Shown piece by piece: positions 55,248-63,970 of a stretch of 64,000 bases of DNA. The position numbers and the translations under genes were made by a program. Under the pieces are notes generated by a model, which saw nothing but the letters and a program-made list of their open reading frames with translations, had not been told where the DNA came from and did not search any database. The stretch is taken from positions 124,001 through 188,000 of the forward strand of contig NZ_PJZF01000001.1 in the NCBI RefSeq assembly GCF_002858675.1, read 5' to 3'. The number at the start of each line of letters is the position of its first letter. Position 1 is the first letter of the stretch. The DNA comes from Chimaeribacter californicus (GTDB lineage: Bacteria; Pseudomonadota; Gammaproteobacteria; Enterobacterales; Enterobacteriaceae).

Positions 55248-55343
55248 TCGCTTTCCGGTACGGCTGCTCATGCCGTAGGGAAAGCACGACATTGCTCACA
55301 TTGCTTCCAGTATTTTCGCCAGCCAGCAGGCTGGCGTTTTTTT
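55248..55343 (+). ncRNA. ryhB: Fur-regulated small RNA RyhB
   Basis: Hfq-dependent iron-sparing RNA that represses mRNAs of non-essential iron proteins when Fur is inactive. The conserved core AAAGCACGACATTGCTCACA followed by TTGCTTCCAGTATT (55280-55314) is identical to E. coli RyhB. Its terminator GCCAGC-CAGCAG-GCTGGC plus seven Ts is at about 55318-55343. The 5' stem region (CGCTTTCCGGTACGGC) differs from E. coli. The start is estimated from the Fur box; the end is after the T tract, 8 bp from the convergent adiA stop. Confidence 0.95.
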
Positions 55344-55351
55344 ACCCAAGG

Positions 55352-57691
55352 TTAGCCGGCATCCTTCTCCAGCACCCAGATATGGTATGTGCCGTCAATC
55401 ATTTCAGCCCCTTCCAGCTCTTTTTCAAAGCCCGGAAATTTTTCTCCCCATTCGGCAATACTGCGGATGTACTGCAACCAGGGCTCTTCGTCACTGCCGA
55501 AACGTTCACCGGGCATCACGATCGGAATGCCGGGCGGGTAAGGGATGACCCCCACGGCGGAGATCCGCCCGGCGAGCCGGCTGAGCGGCAGATGCTCGCA
55601 GTGCCCGGCCATATGAGCCTGAAACGCCTGACGCGGCAACACCACCGGCTCCGGCAACCGGCCAAACGCCTCGGATTGCAGCTTGTCCATCTGGCTGGTC
55701 TTCATGTAGTTGAACATCTCGTCACAAAGGTCGTTCAGCCCCATCCCCGCGTAGCGCGCCGGATAGCCTCCGGCCAGATCCGGCAGACAGGCCGTGACCG
55801 GCGTGTTTTCGTCATAGTGGCGTTTGAACTCCAGCAGCACGTTAATCAGCGTGCCCCATTTCCCTTTGGTAATCCCAACGGAGAACAAACAGAGCACCAT
55901 AAAGTCCGTGGTGCGCGACGGCACAACCCCGTGCTGGGTCAGGAAGGCGGTCACCATCGCCGCCGGGATGCCGGTCTCCATCAGGGTGCCGTCATCATTC
56001 ATGCCGGGCGACAGGATCCCGGCCTTGATCGGGTCGAGCATGCACCACTCATCCTCCAGCTGATCAAAGCCGTGCCAGCGTTCGCCGGGTTTCAGCACCC
56101 AGCAACGTGGGTCGGTGGTGAGTTGCGCTTTTGAGGCCATCCGGAACGGGATCTTTTTGCCGGTTTCCGGGTCAGTGACCTCCGGGGCATTCCACGGCGC
56201 AAAAAACCATTCGCCCCGGTCGTGGAAGGTGGCGTTGACCTTGGCCAGCGCCAGCCGGAAATCCACCGCCTCGTTGATCACCTCCTGCGTCAGGGTTTGC
56301 CCCTGGCCGCCCCGCATCATCGCGGCCCCGACTTCATTGGCCGCGATAATCGCATAGAGCGGCGAGGTGGTAGCCTGCAACATGTAGGACTCATTGAAGC
56401 GGGAGTGCACCACCGGCTTGCGGCCATTCCGGATATGGATGTAAGAGGCCTGCGACAGTGCGGCCAGCAGCTTATGGGTGGAGTGGGTGGCAAACACCGT
56501 TGGGCCGTTTGGGTCGTGATCCGCCGGGTCACCGCGCATGGCATAGCGGTGCTGGTAGAAGGGGTTAAAGCGGGCATACGCGTACCACGCCTCATCAAAA
56601 TGGATCTGGTCCACGCTCTCGGCGAGCAGATCCTGCGCCTGCCCGGCGTGGTAGCACATACCGTCATAGGTGCAGTTGGTGACCACCGCATACACCGGCG
56701 TGCGGTCGGCGGCCTGCTCAATCAGCGGGTGGGCGGCAATTCTGGCGCGGATGTCGTCCGCCCGGAACTGCTGTTTGGGGATCGGCCCGATAATGCCGAA
56801 GCGGTTGCGGGTCGGCACAAAGAAGACCGGCAGCGCACCGGTCATTACCAGCCCTTGCTCAATCGATTTATGGCAGTTACGGTCACACAGCGCGACTTGC
56901 CGGTCGCCAATCACCGCCGCCATGATCGCCCGGTTAGAGCCGGACGTGCCGTTGAGCACCGAATAGCTCTGGTGCGCGCCGAATACCTTGGCGGCATAGG
57001 TTTCGGAGGCCTTTATCGGCCCGCTGTGGTCGAGCAGCGACCCCATGGCAGATCGTTCGATGCCGGTATCGGTGCGGAACAGATTTTCTCCAAAGAAGTC
57101 GAGGAACTCACGCCCGACGGCGCTTTTGGTGAATGCGACGCCACCCTGGTGGCCCGGTGCGGCCCAGGAGTACTCCGGGGATTCCAGCGTGTAGTGGAAC
57201 AGCGCCTTGGTGAAGGGCGGCAGCAGCTGGTCATAATATTTGGCGATCAGCGCTTTGGCTCGGGCGGCGATAAAGTCGGCCGTGTCTTCATGCATCCAGA
57301 CGAACTCATTCACCATGCGCATGATGTCCAGTGTTAAGCTGTCGATGCAGGAGTGTTCCGCCATCAGCAGCACCGGCACCTCCTTGTTGCGGTAGCGGAT
57401 CTCCCTGAGCAGTGCGGACGCCTGGCTGTGGGAGTCGTCATCGTTGCCGCCGGAAGTCCAGTCAACAAAGATGCAGCAGAGCGAAGCGTCAGACATCACC
57501 GTAGCTTTGCCGTCCTCAAAGGTGGCCGCGGGGATCACGTCCAGATTGACGCCCTGCAACGCGGTGATCAACTCCTGCACCGCGCGGCTGTTGGCGGTGT
57601 TGCTGTCCAGAATATTGCTGTCCACTACCAGGACTTTACGTTTCTTGTGGGTGCCTAAATCAATCATGCTGCCTGCCTCTGTCAACGTCAT
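55352..57691 (-). CDS. adiA: Arginine decarboxylase, AdiA type
   Basis: PLP-dependent biodegradative arginine decarboxylase of the Orn/Lys/Arg class I group. It makes agmatine and consumes a proton during extreme acid stress. An N-terminal wing domain (about 1-140) is followed by the PLP domain with SWAAPGHQGGVAFTKSAVG, LNGTSGSNRAIMAAVIGDRQ, HFDEAWYAYARFNP and the PLP-binding Lys in FATHSTHKLLAALSQASYI. VIPYPPGIPIVMPGERFG marks the C-terminal domain. 779 residues against 755; the extra length is mainly at the N-terminus, and an internal ATG at 57667 (GAGG upstream) is an equally good start. Downstream of adiC by 31 bp. Confidence 0.93.
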   Translation of the reverse strand: MTLTEAGSMIDLGTHKKRKVLVVDSNILDSNTANSRAVQELITALQGVNLDVIPAATFEDGKATVMSDASLCCIFVDWTSGGNDDDSHSQASALLREIRYRNKEVPVLLMAEHSCIDSLTLDIMRMVNEFVWMHEDTADFIAARAKALIAKYYDQLLPPFTKALFHYTLESPEYSWAAPGHQGGVAFTKSAVGREFLDFFGENLFRTDTGIERSAMGSLLDHSGPIKASETYAAKVFGAHQSYSVLNGTSGSNRAIMAAVIGDRQVALCDRNCHKSIEQGLVMTGALPVFFVPTRNRFGIIGPIPKQQFRADDIRARIAAHPLIEQAADRTPVYAVVTNCTYDGMCYHAGQAQDLLAESVDQIHFDEAWYAYARFNPFYQHRYAMRGDPADHDPNGPTVFATHSTHKLLAALSQASYIHIRNGRKPVVHSRFNESYMLQATTSPLYAIIAANEVGAAMMRGGQGQTLTQEVINEAVDFRLALAKVNATFHDRGEWFFAPWNAPEVTDPETGKKIPFRMASKAQLTTDPRCWVLKPGERWHGFDQLEDEWCMLDPIKAGILSPGMNDDGTLMETGIPAAMVTAFLTQHGVVPSRTTDFMVLCLFSVGITKGKWGTLINVLLEFKRHYDENTPVTACLPDLAGGYPARYAGMGLNDLCDEMFNYMKTSQMDKLQSEAFGRLPEPVVLPRQAFQAHMAGHCEHLPLSRLAGRISAVGVIPYPPGIPIVMPGERFGSDEEPWLQYIRSIAEWGEKFPGFEKELEGAEMIDGTYHIWVLEKDAG

Positions 57692-57722
57692 CGTGGCCTG
57701 CCCACCCTGTTACCGGGGGCAC

Positions 57723-59066
57723 TTAGTCATCGTCGCGTACAAATGGGCGATCGAGCGGGAAGGGATTTCTATGCCGCCGGTTGTAGTTCACGGTATACAT
57801 GGAGGTGATCACCATCACCGCCACAAAGGACCACATCACCTCCTGTGCGCCGGAGCCGATCACCGCCCAGATGCAGTAGACAAACGCCAGCAGGGTAATG
57901 AGAAAGTAAATCGTATGGCGGTGGCCGAGGTGGCCGTGGCCCACCAGCAGCAAGGCTGAACAGGTGTAGAGGTAGGGCACCAGCGTAAAGATCACGGACA
58001 CCGAAGAGACCAGCGCAAATTGCGCCGTCGCATTGGGGGAGATGCTGGTTATCTGGAAAATGGTCATCAGCACGCCGATAATCAGCAGCCCGGCGACCGG
58101 CACATTGTTTTTGTTTACTTTGGCGAAAACAGGCGGGAACAGTCCGTCATCGGCGGCGGCCTTCGCCGTCTGGCCGGCCAGCAGCGTCCAGCCGCCGAGG
58201 GAACCGAGGCAGCCCAGCGCAGCGCACAGGGCCACGGTGCCGCCGGCCAGGTCGCCCAGCGCCAGCCGGGCCGCATCACCAAACGGCGAGGTAGAGAGGC
58301 GCAGCTCAGCATTGGGGATCATGCCCATAATGGCGGTGGTGGAGAGCACATAACAGACCGCGGCAATCAGTACCCCACCGACGGTGGCAACCGGCACATT
58401 GCGTTTTGGGTTTTTCACCACGCCTGCGGCCACCGACGCGCTTTCCACCCCGATAAATGACCAGAGGGTCACGCTCAGCGTGCTCTGGATCGCCCCAACC
58501 GGCCCCATGCCGCTGACGTTCCAGGCAGACATATAGGTTTCCCCCTGGAACCAGAACCAGCCGAACAACGCAATGGCTACAATGGGCACCAGCGCCAGCA
58601 CAGTCGCCACCCCCTGCACCCGGGTGATCATCTTCGGGCCGACAATATTCAGCAGCACGAACAGCCAGAGGATCGCCACACAGGCGATGGTCAGCGGGAC
58701 AGGCTCTTTGAGCAGTGGAATGAAGTAGCTCAGGTAGCCCACGCCGATCACCACCATCGCAATGTTGCCGATCCAGCACGCCAGCCAGTAGAGCACATTG
58801 GTCTGGTAACCGATAAACGGCCCGAACGCGCGGCGGGCATAGGCATAAGAACCGCCGGGGCTGGGATCAAGCGAGGACATTTTGGCATAAACCATCGACA
58901 GCGCCAGCGCCCCGAGAATCGTCACCAGCCAGCCCCAGATAGCAATTCCCCCGGTGGCGGCCAGATTCGCCGGCAGCAGGAAAACGCCGGAACCCATAAT
59001 ATTCCCGGACACCATCAGGGTAACGGGAATAAGCCCCACTTTCTGACTTTCTGAATCCGTTGTCAT
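57723..59066 (-). CDS. adiC: Arginine:agmatine antiporter AdiC
   Basis: APC-superfamily exchanger that imports arginine and exports agmatine, completing arginine-dependent acid resistance. 447 residues with 12 spans. Substrate-site motif [20 protein letters not shown] (residues 19-38) and [20 protein letters not shown], nearly identical to AdiC of E. coli, exclude related antiporters such as PotE or CadB. It is upstream of adiA in one apparent transcription unit. Confidence 0.95.
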   Translation of the reverse strand: MTTDSESQKVGLIPVTLMVSGNIMGSGVFLLPANLAATGGIAIWGWLVTILGALALSMVYAKMSSLDPSPGGSYAYARRAFGPFIGYQTNVLYWLACWIGNIAMVVIGVGYLSYFIPLLKEPVPLTIACVAILWLFVLLNIVGPKMITRVQGVATVLALVPIVAIALFGWFWFQGETYMSAWNVSGMGPVGAIQSTLSVTLWSFIGVESASVAAGVVKNPKRNVPVATVGGVLIAAVCYVLSTTAIMGMIPNAELRLSTSPFGDAARLALGDLAGGTVALCAALGCLGSLGGWTLLAGQTAKAAADDGLFPPVFAKVNKNNVPVAGLLIIGVLMTIFQITSISPNATAQFALVSSVSVIFTLVPYLYTCSALLLVGHGHLGHRHTIYFLITLLAFVYCIWAVIGSGAQEVMWSFVAVMVITSMYTVNYNRRHRNPFPLDRPFVRDDD

Positions 59067-59608
59067 AATTTACCTTACGTTAATTTTTCAGATGGCTGCC
59101 CGGAAAAGAGGAAAGAGAATACCCGCTGAAATAGGGCGGCGCAGGCAATAGTAGAAAGATAGTCAGGTTTTCTGCGATAAACAGAATAAAAAAGGAACAT
59201 ATTAATTCACTGATAAAAATCATCTACTTATAAGGTATTTTATTTTCAGGTCGAGAAAGGCGGAAATATATGCGTATAAATAGGGGGTAATAAGTTAACG
59301 CAGATAATACGTAATGCGGAAAATAACCAGTTACCAACGTAAACGGCAGTTCAACGAGAAAAATATAAAATAAAAAAGAATGGCCTGGCAGAAAATAATA
59401 CGCTGGCTTTTACCTGGAACGATTAATGAAACTCATTTTATGAGAGTGGGTGATGCCCATATGCAGTGTAAGGGCTATAACAGTTCTGCGGTGAATATCC
59501 CTGAACTGCTATGCAGGCTATAACAGTCACTGTGCTACGCTATGCGTCCTGACACAGGCCTGTTTCCAACACTGGCCTATTTCCAACACTTCCCATGAGG
59601 GTGACACG
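59067..59608. other. AT-rich intergenic region between adiC and ylaC
   Basis: 542 bp, strongly AT-rich in its centre (59150-59420), carrying the presumed acid-induced promoter of adiC-adiA (minus) and the ylaC promoter (plus). An imperfect repeat (TTCCAACACT) occurs twice just before ylaC, at 59566-59575 and 59582-59591. No gene seen. Confidence 0.5.
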
Positions 59609-60124
59609 ATGGACGCCATCAAGACCATCCTGGTCAGAGAGATCCAGCAGATTAACCAACAGGAACGCCGTGACGGTAAGGCGCGTTTCAATACGGAATT
59701 CTTTACCAAACACCCCTGGCTCTGTCTGGCGATGCTGGCCGGTTACCTGGCCGTGGGCATTGTCATGTACTGCTCCCCTTACATGGGGCTGGGGTGGTTT
59801 GCCGGTTTCACCGCATTTCTGGTGCTGGTCTCCGGCGGCCTGCTGATGGACATCAAACCGGTCTACCGCTATGAGGACATCGGCGTGCTGGATCTGCGGG
59901 TGTGTTACAACGGCGAATGGTATTTCAGCCGTGAAGTGCCGGTGAACGCGGTAGAAGAGATCCTGGCGCATCCGCAGGTGGATAACCGGATTAAAGCGCG
60001 GATGCAGGAAATCATCCGCCACAAGGGCAACATCGATTTCTATGATATCTATGACCTGGCACGCAAGCAGGCCAGGCAGCCCGCCCCACTGGCCCACGCC
60101 GGCCGGCAGCACCCCGCCCATTGA
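59609..60124 (+). CDS. ylaC: YlaC-family inner membrane protein
   Basis: 171 residues (E. coli 156), function unknown. The central pair of membrane spans (about 38-82) is followed by the diagnostic block YRYEDIGVLDLRVCYNGEWY. The cytoplasmic C-terminus carries HKGNIDFYDIYDLARKQA, plus a Pro/Ala/His-rich extension absent from the E. coli protein. ATG 59609 is preceded by GAGGGTGACACG. Confidence 0.85.
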   Translation: MDAIKTILVREIQQINQQERRDGKARFNTEFFTKHPWLCLAMLAGYLAVGIVMYCSPYMGLGWFAGFTAFLVLVSGGLLMDIKPVYRYEDIGVLDLRVCYNGEWYFSREVPVNAVEEILAHPQVDNRIKARMQEIIRHKGNIDFYDIYDLARKQARQPAPLAHAGRQHPAH

Positions 60125-60224
60125 GAAACAGGGATATGCACATTGCGCATATCCCTGGCGGCACCGGATCGGGTAGACTATACCTATTCACGCAATCAAT
60201 GCGTTGTCCCGATCAGGAGCCGGC

Positions 60225-60497
60225 GTGCAGAAGATCAAGCTCACCATTCATCACCTCTATCAGGAAAGTGCCGACGGTAAACAGGATGCGCGCGCCACCG
60301 CACGCATCTACGCCGGCGATCGCCTGATCATCACCGAAACCATGTCCGGTCAGGCGCAGCATTACCCGCGTTACCTCAGTGCCGCTGACGATAATGGCCA
60401 GCCGCTGCGGGTGGAGTGGGAGACTGATGGCTGCGCGGCGATGTCTGTAAGCCGTGCCGAGGTCTGCCCATGTTGTGGCGGCGATGAGTGGCACTAA
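60225..60497 (+). CDS. Unrecognised 90-aa protein with CPCCGG zinc-like knuckle
   Basis: 90 residues from GTG 60225 (CAGGAGC upstream). A beta-rich N-terminal part (KIKLTIHHLYQES, RIYAGDRLIITETMSGQAQ) is followed by a C-terminal CPCCGGDEWH motif that could bind zinc together with an earlier Cys. It is the first gene of a likely pair with the gene 29 bp downstream. No family recognised. Confidence 0.6.
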   Translation: MQKIKLTIHHLYQESADGKQDARATARIYAGDRLIITETMSGQAQHYPRYLSAADDNGQPLRVEWETDGCAAMSVSRAEVCPCCGGDEWH

Positions 60498-60526
60498 CCT
60501 AGCCAGGCCTAACCAGGGAGCCAGTG

Positions 60527-60787
60527 ATGCAAATGTTGCAAAATGAGGCAGATTACCGCGGCTGGATTATGGCGGAACTGTTTATGGTGCGGGAGCCACG
60601 GGACACTACGCTGTTTGTGGAGCAGGAAATCGAGGATTTTATCTTTGATGCCCGCCCAACGGCCTACCCCTGTATTGCCGTGATGGTGCAAACCAAAGGG
60701 GAACCGGCGGTGTGCGAACCGAAATTCATCTACAAAGAACAGATTTTTGACTGGGCCCACCAGATGGGGTTCGGCTTCGGCAGCTAA
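60527..60787 (+). CDS. Small acidic protein, paralogue of the gene at 61735
   Basis: 86 residues from ATG 60527 with GGGAG 6 nt upstream (a GTG at 60524 is also in frame). No signal or membrane span. It aligns along its whole length with the 83-aa product at 61735-61986: YRGWIMAELFMVREPRDTT vs YRNWMMTHYFMIDDIDGTS, YPCIAVMVQTKG vs YPCLAMITTSIN, and FIYKEQIFDWAHQMG vs FIYREQIAHWAERMG. Function unknown. Base composition is GC-rich like its neighbours, unlike its paralogue. Confidence 0.7.
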   Translation: MQMLQNEADYRGWIMAELFMVREPRDTTLFVEQEIEDFIFDARPTAYPCIAVMVQTKGEPAVCEPKFIYKEQIFDWAHQMGFGFGS

Positions 60788-60825
60788 CCGGGCTGCCGCC
60801 GCAACCGGCGGCAGCCCCGGCGGTA

Positions 60826-61041
60826 TCACACGTTCTTGCGGTCAATCTTCTCTTCGCCCCAGAACAGGTGATCGGCATCTGTTTTTTCAAACGCCTTCAG
60901 CAAGACTTCATCATTGCCTTCTTCCCAGATTTTCTGCGCCAGGACTTCGTCGTCATTAGCCAGCTCAAAAATCGCTTCTGCAATCTCGATCGATGTATCC
61001 CTGACATTGGCCCAGGATTTAACATTATTCATATCGGTCAT
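60826..61041 (-). CDS. yccJ: YccJ-family protein
   Basis: 71 residues (E. coli 75): [14 protein letters not shown], then the shared core [20 protein letters not shown] and the ending [13 protein letters not shown]. In E. coli yccJ lies with wrbA, which is absent here. Function unknown. ATG 61041 has GAGAGTTTGA upstream. Confidence 0.88.
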   Translation of the reverse strand: MTDMNNVKSWANVRDTSIEIAEAIFELANDDEVLAQKIWEEGNDEVLLKAFEKTDADHLFWGEEKIDRKNV

Positions 61042-61249
61042 TCAAACTCTCCCTTATTGCGATCGCCAGAGATGATCCTCTGGTTGTGTTGATGTTGACC
61101 TGTTAACTATGGTACCGACCCGGCAGGTATGCAAATCAACCGCCGCTAACTGCCGGGATTGTGAACAGGTAGCAATCTGTGCGCAATCCGGTACAGACGG
61201 CGGTGTGTCAGGTATACTGCCGGGCTGCACAACTGTGAGGAGAGCCACC

Positions 61250-61381
61250 ATGAGTGATGATATTTTCGATTTCGACATCGACGCCGAGCTGGCGAAAGCC
61301 GCTGAGAAAACCGAGAAAAAAGCCGCTGAACTGCCTGATGTCGTGGGCGGTGAAGATGAGTGTGAAGGCTGCAAAATCTGA
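61250..61381 (+). CDS. Small acidic Cys-ending protein (43 aa)
   Basis: 43 residues from ATG 61250 with GAGGAGAGCCACC upstream. Strongly acidic with Lys-Ala helix: MSDDIFDFDIDAELAKAAEK, then TEKKAAELPDVVGGEDE and ending CEGCKI (a CxxC). Likely soluble helix plus metal- or redox-active CxxC. A terminator 24 nt after the stop supports a real monocistronic gene. A longer in-frame reading from 61109 lacks a ribosome site. No family recognised. Confidence 0.65.
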   Translation: MSDDIFDFDIDAELAKAAEKTEKKAAELPDVVGGEDECEGCKI

Positions 61382-61404
61382 CCCGGGCCATCACGGATAA
61401 ATCC

Positions 61405-61428
61405 AAAAACCGCTGCGGCGGTTTTTTT
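61405..61428 (+). terminator. Terminator after the 43-aa gene
   Basis: AAAAACCGC-TGC-GGCGGTTTTTTT, a short GC stem with flanking A and T tracts. Confidence 0.85.
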
Positions 61429-61430
61429 GT

Positions 61431-61734
61431 GCGTGCAGGAAAATGATTAGCTGTTAACAAATTAACACAATCAATAGAATTCTAATATTTAACGGCTCGT
61501 ATTAATTCATGATAACAATATTATTGTAGAGAATTTCGACGTTTACGATAAAATTTAATTAAAAACGAAAATTTAAATTTTCTTTATTGCTTCACTGTTG
61601 CTGTTTTGTTATTTTCAATATAAAGAGAGCAACGGAACGCCTGATTAACGCGGGGATGCGTTAAGAGCCGGGTGAGCAGCGAGATAAAGCGTTGCCGCCC
61701 CTGCCGGAGTCTGTTTTAGCTGAAAGGCCACGCC
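61431..61734. other. Strongly AT-rich spacer
   Basis: 304 bp of very AT-rich sequence (runs such as AATTTAATTAAAAACGAAAA) immediately before the AT-leaning gene at 61735. It probably contains that gene's promoter and could be an H-NS-binding region. No ORF seen. Confidence 0.5.
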
Positions 61735-61986
61735 ATGCAATTGTTAACTAACGCTTTTGAATACCGTAATTGGATGATGACACATTATTTTATGATCGAT
61801 GATATCGATGGCACCTCATTATTATCCAACGAAGAGCTCGATGAATATCTCTTTGATTTACGGCCATTGGATTATCCTTGCCTGGCGATGATCACGACCT
61901 CAATTAACCAGCCTATGGTCAATGAGGTCACCTTTATATACCGTGAACAAATTGCCCATTGGGCGGAAAGAATGGGCGTCAATTAA
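61735..61986 (+). CDS. Small acidic protein, AT-leaning paralogue of the gene at 60527
   Basis: 83 residues: MQLLTNAFEYRNWMMTHYFM, EELDEYLFDLRPLDYPCLAM and FIYREQIAHWAERMG are shared with the 60527 product. The codon choice is AT-rich (TTATTATCC, GAATATCTC) in contrast with the rest of the window. ATG 61735 follows AAAGGCCACGCC. It may be an older, silenced or horizontally acquired copy. Function unknown. Confidence 0.7.
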   Translation: MQLLTNAFEYRNWMMTHYFMIDDIDGTSLLSNEELDEYLFDLRPLDYPCLAMITTSINQPMVNEVTFIYREQIAHWAERMGVN

Positions 61987-62166
61987 TTTCCGGGGATAAA
62001 TAATTGTACGGCCAACACCAGGGTGTACACATAATAACAGCGTTACCCCAGCGATATTTCCAGGCTGCCGATGTGTATCAGGCAGCTTTTTTTTGCATAA
62101 AAAAACCAGCCGCCAGGCTGGTTTGATGGCAACGCGTTAACGCGCACCCTGTGCTGCACACGGCCC

Positions 62167-62406
62167 TTAGCGGGTTTGGGTCGTGGTTGAGGTCGAGGTG
62201 GCCGTTGAAATGCCGGTGCCGCCGCTCGGATCGCTGGCCGCCGCGGCAGCAGCAACGCCGCCGGAGAGCAGGGTCGCGTCGGTGGCAGAAGCGGCCCCTG
62301 TCGCGGTGCCTGCGGCAATTTCAGCGCCGGCAGTGGTCGCGGCAAAGGCTGCGGACGCCCCGGCCAGGTAAAGCGCAATGGCTGCAGCGGTCATCACTTT
62401 CTTCAT
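62167..62406 (-). CDS. YjbE-like exported low-complexity protein
   Basis: 79 residues: signal peptide MKKVMTAAAIALYLAGASAAFA, then a low-complexity Ala/Thr/Ser/Gly chain ending SSTTTQ-like (ISTATSTSTTTQTR). It resembles E. coli YjbE, the first gene of the exopolysaccharide-linked yjbEFGH operon, but no yjbF-H homologues are here. AAGGAGTTAGCT precedes ATG 62406. Confidence 0.65.
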   Translation of the reverse strand: MKKVMTAAAIALYLAGASAAFAATTAGAEIAAGTATGAASATDATLLSGGVAAAAAASDPSGGTGISTATSTSTTTQTR

Positions 62407-62588
62407 AGCTAACTCCTTGTGTTAAAGGGGACATAACATACCGTAATGCATTTAACAGTCTAACCTTTAGCCAACCTATAAAATATAAGAAAATGATGAA
62501 AATGAATTATAAATTTTGCTTATGTCAATAGGAATATCTTTAATCTGTCGGTTCTTTTTTCTGCGGGTGTGAGGGCAGTCGCGCTGAG

Positions 62589-63032
62589 TCAGTCACGCAC
62601 CTCGACCAGCACCGGGCAAGGTGCCGTGGCCATGATATCCGCACACACGGAACCCTTCAGCAAGCGGTCAACCAGACCGCGATGGCGATGCCCCATCACA
62701 ATCACTGATGCCTGCTGCTTTGTGGCTTCAGCCACCAGCGCCTGCGCCGCATCCCCGACAATAATCTGCCCGGTCACCTTATCGCCCAGTGAATGCAATT
62801 GCGTCATCGCCTCGCGCACAATGCGGGCCGCCGCGCTCTCCTCTTCACAAGCGGGCTGATACAGGGTGACTTCCCCGGCCGGGTCACTGCCGCTGTCTAC
62901 GGCATAGGAGGCATCCACGCAGCAGGTTACGGAGATGCGGGCACCGGAGGCGGCCGCCAGCCCGGCGGCCAGGTCAACCACGCGCCGGGTCTGGCGTGAA
63001 CCGTCCACGGCCAGCAAAATATGGGTAAACAT
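62589..63032 (-). CDS. Universal stress protein A family protein
   Basis: 147-residue single Usp domain, ATP-binding type: ILLAVDGSRQTRRVVDLAAG at the N-terminus and the ATP-binding loop GHRHRGLVDRLLKGSVCADI, then APCPVLVEV (G-2x-G-9x-G-S type motif). Could be UspF/UspG-like, but I do not assign a symbol. AAAGGAGTCACT precedes ATG 63032. It is 31 bp downstream of the IclR gene and may be co-transcribed. Confidence 0.88.
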   Translation of the reverse strand: MFTHILLAVDGSRQTRRVVDLAAGLAAASGARISVTCCVDASYAVDSGSDPAGEVTLYQPACEEESAAARIVREAMTQLHSLGDKVTGQIIVGDAAQALVAEATKQQASVIVMGHRHRGLVDRLLKGSVCADIMATAPCPVLVEVRD

Positions 63033-63063
63033 AGTGACTCCTTTTTACCGGCATGCGCCGGTC

Positions 63064-63846
63064 TCAGCGGCGATCCAGCCTGCCGACTTCGCCCATTAAT
63101 GAAGCCCGGCATGCCAGAATGGCGGTATGCAGGGCCGGAAAGTGCCGGTGCAGGCGGTCTGTCGGCACCAGCAGGGAGACGGAATAGCGCCCGAGCAGCG
63201 TATCAACCGCGATGCCCATGGATGAAATACCCTCCAGCGTTTCGCCGTGTTCCACGGCCACGCCATCTTGCCGCACCCCCTCTAATTTTGTCAGCAACGT
63301 CTCAATGTCACACACGGTGTTGGCCGTCACCGGTTCAAATACGTTACCCAGCAAGCGCCGGACTTCGTCATCACTGCTCAGGGCCAGCAGCGCCCGGCCG
63401 CCGGAGGTGCTGTAAATCGGCAGGTTAAGGCCGAAACGCGGCACCACGCGCAGTTCACGGTTCGCCACCACCATGTGGACAATCGCAATCTGCCGCCCGC
63501 TGGGGCGCGCCAGCGTCACCGTCTCATTGGTCTCGTTGCATAACGCCTGCAAAAACGGTGTGGCAATGGCGATGATGTCACTGTGTACGGTGGCGACCAG
63601 CCGCAACAGGGTCGGGCCGAGGCGAAAGCCGCTGTTGCCGTGGCTGCGCACCATGCCTTCATCTGCCAGCGCCGCGACAATGCGTTGCACCGTGGAGCGG
63701 GGCAGGGCCACCGCCTGGGCGATTGCCCCCAGGCTCATCCCTTCCGGATGCGCACCCAGGGCATTAAGAATCGTCGCCGCGCGGGAGATCACCTGAATGC
63801 CGCCGCTGCGCTCCTCATCGGTGGCATGGCTGTCATGGGTTGTCAC
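63064..63846 (-). CDS. IclR-family transcriptional regulator
   Basis: 260 residues from GTG 63846 (AAGGAAG 6 nt upstream). N-terminal winged helix-turn-helix (about 15-75; SLGAIAQAVALPRSTVQRIV) and C-terminal IclR effector domain (RPSGRQIAIVHMVVANRELR, GLNLPIYSTSGGRALLAL). The family usually controls a divergent catabolic operon, which would lie to the right of the window. A reading from 63969 would add 41 residues without homology. Confidence 0.9.
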   Translation of the reverse strand: MTTHDSHATDEERSGGIQVISRAATILNALGAHPEGMSLGAIAQAVALPRSTVQRIVAALADEGMVRSHGNSGFRLGPTLLRLVATVHSDIIAIATPFLQALCNETNETVTLARPSGRQIAIVHMVVANRELRVVPRFGLNLPIYSTSGGRALLALSSDDEVRRLLGNVFEPVTANTVCDIETLLTKLEGVRQDGVAVEHGETLEGISSMGIAVDTLLGRYSVSLLVPTDRLHRHFPALHTAILACRASLMGEVGRLDRR

Positions 63847-63954
63847 ACTACGCTTCCTTTTAAGGTAAAAACCGCAGGTATTTAACGGTATTCTGCAGCT
63901 AAACTCAACGCGTACCGCATTGCAATACACCGCACCGTATTGTAGTATTCTCAA

Positions 63955-63970
63955 AGTGACCGCCATCACA
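63955..63970 (+). promoter_or_regulatory. CRP-like dyad in the IclR upstream region
   Basis: AGTGA-CCGCCA-TCACA matches the CRP consensus TGTGA-N6-TCACA at 9 of 10 defined positions. It lies about 110 bp upstream of the IclR start and may serve a divergent gene past the window end. Confidence 0.4.
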
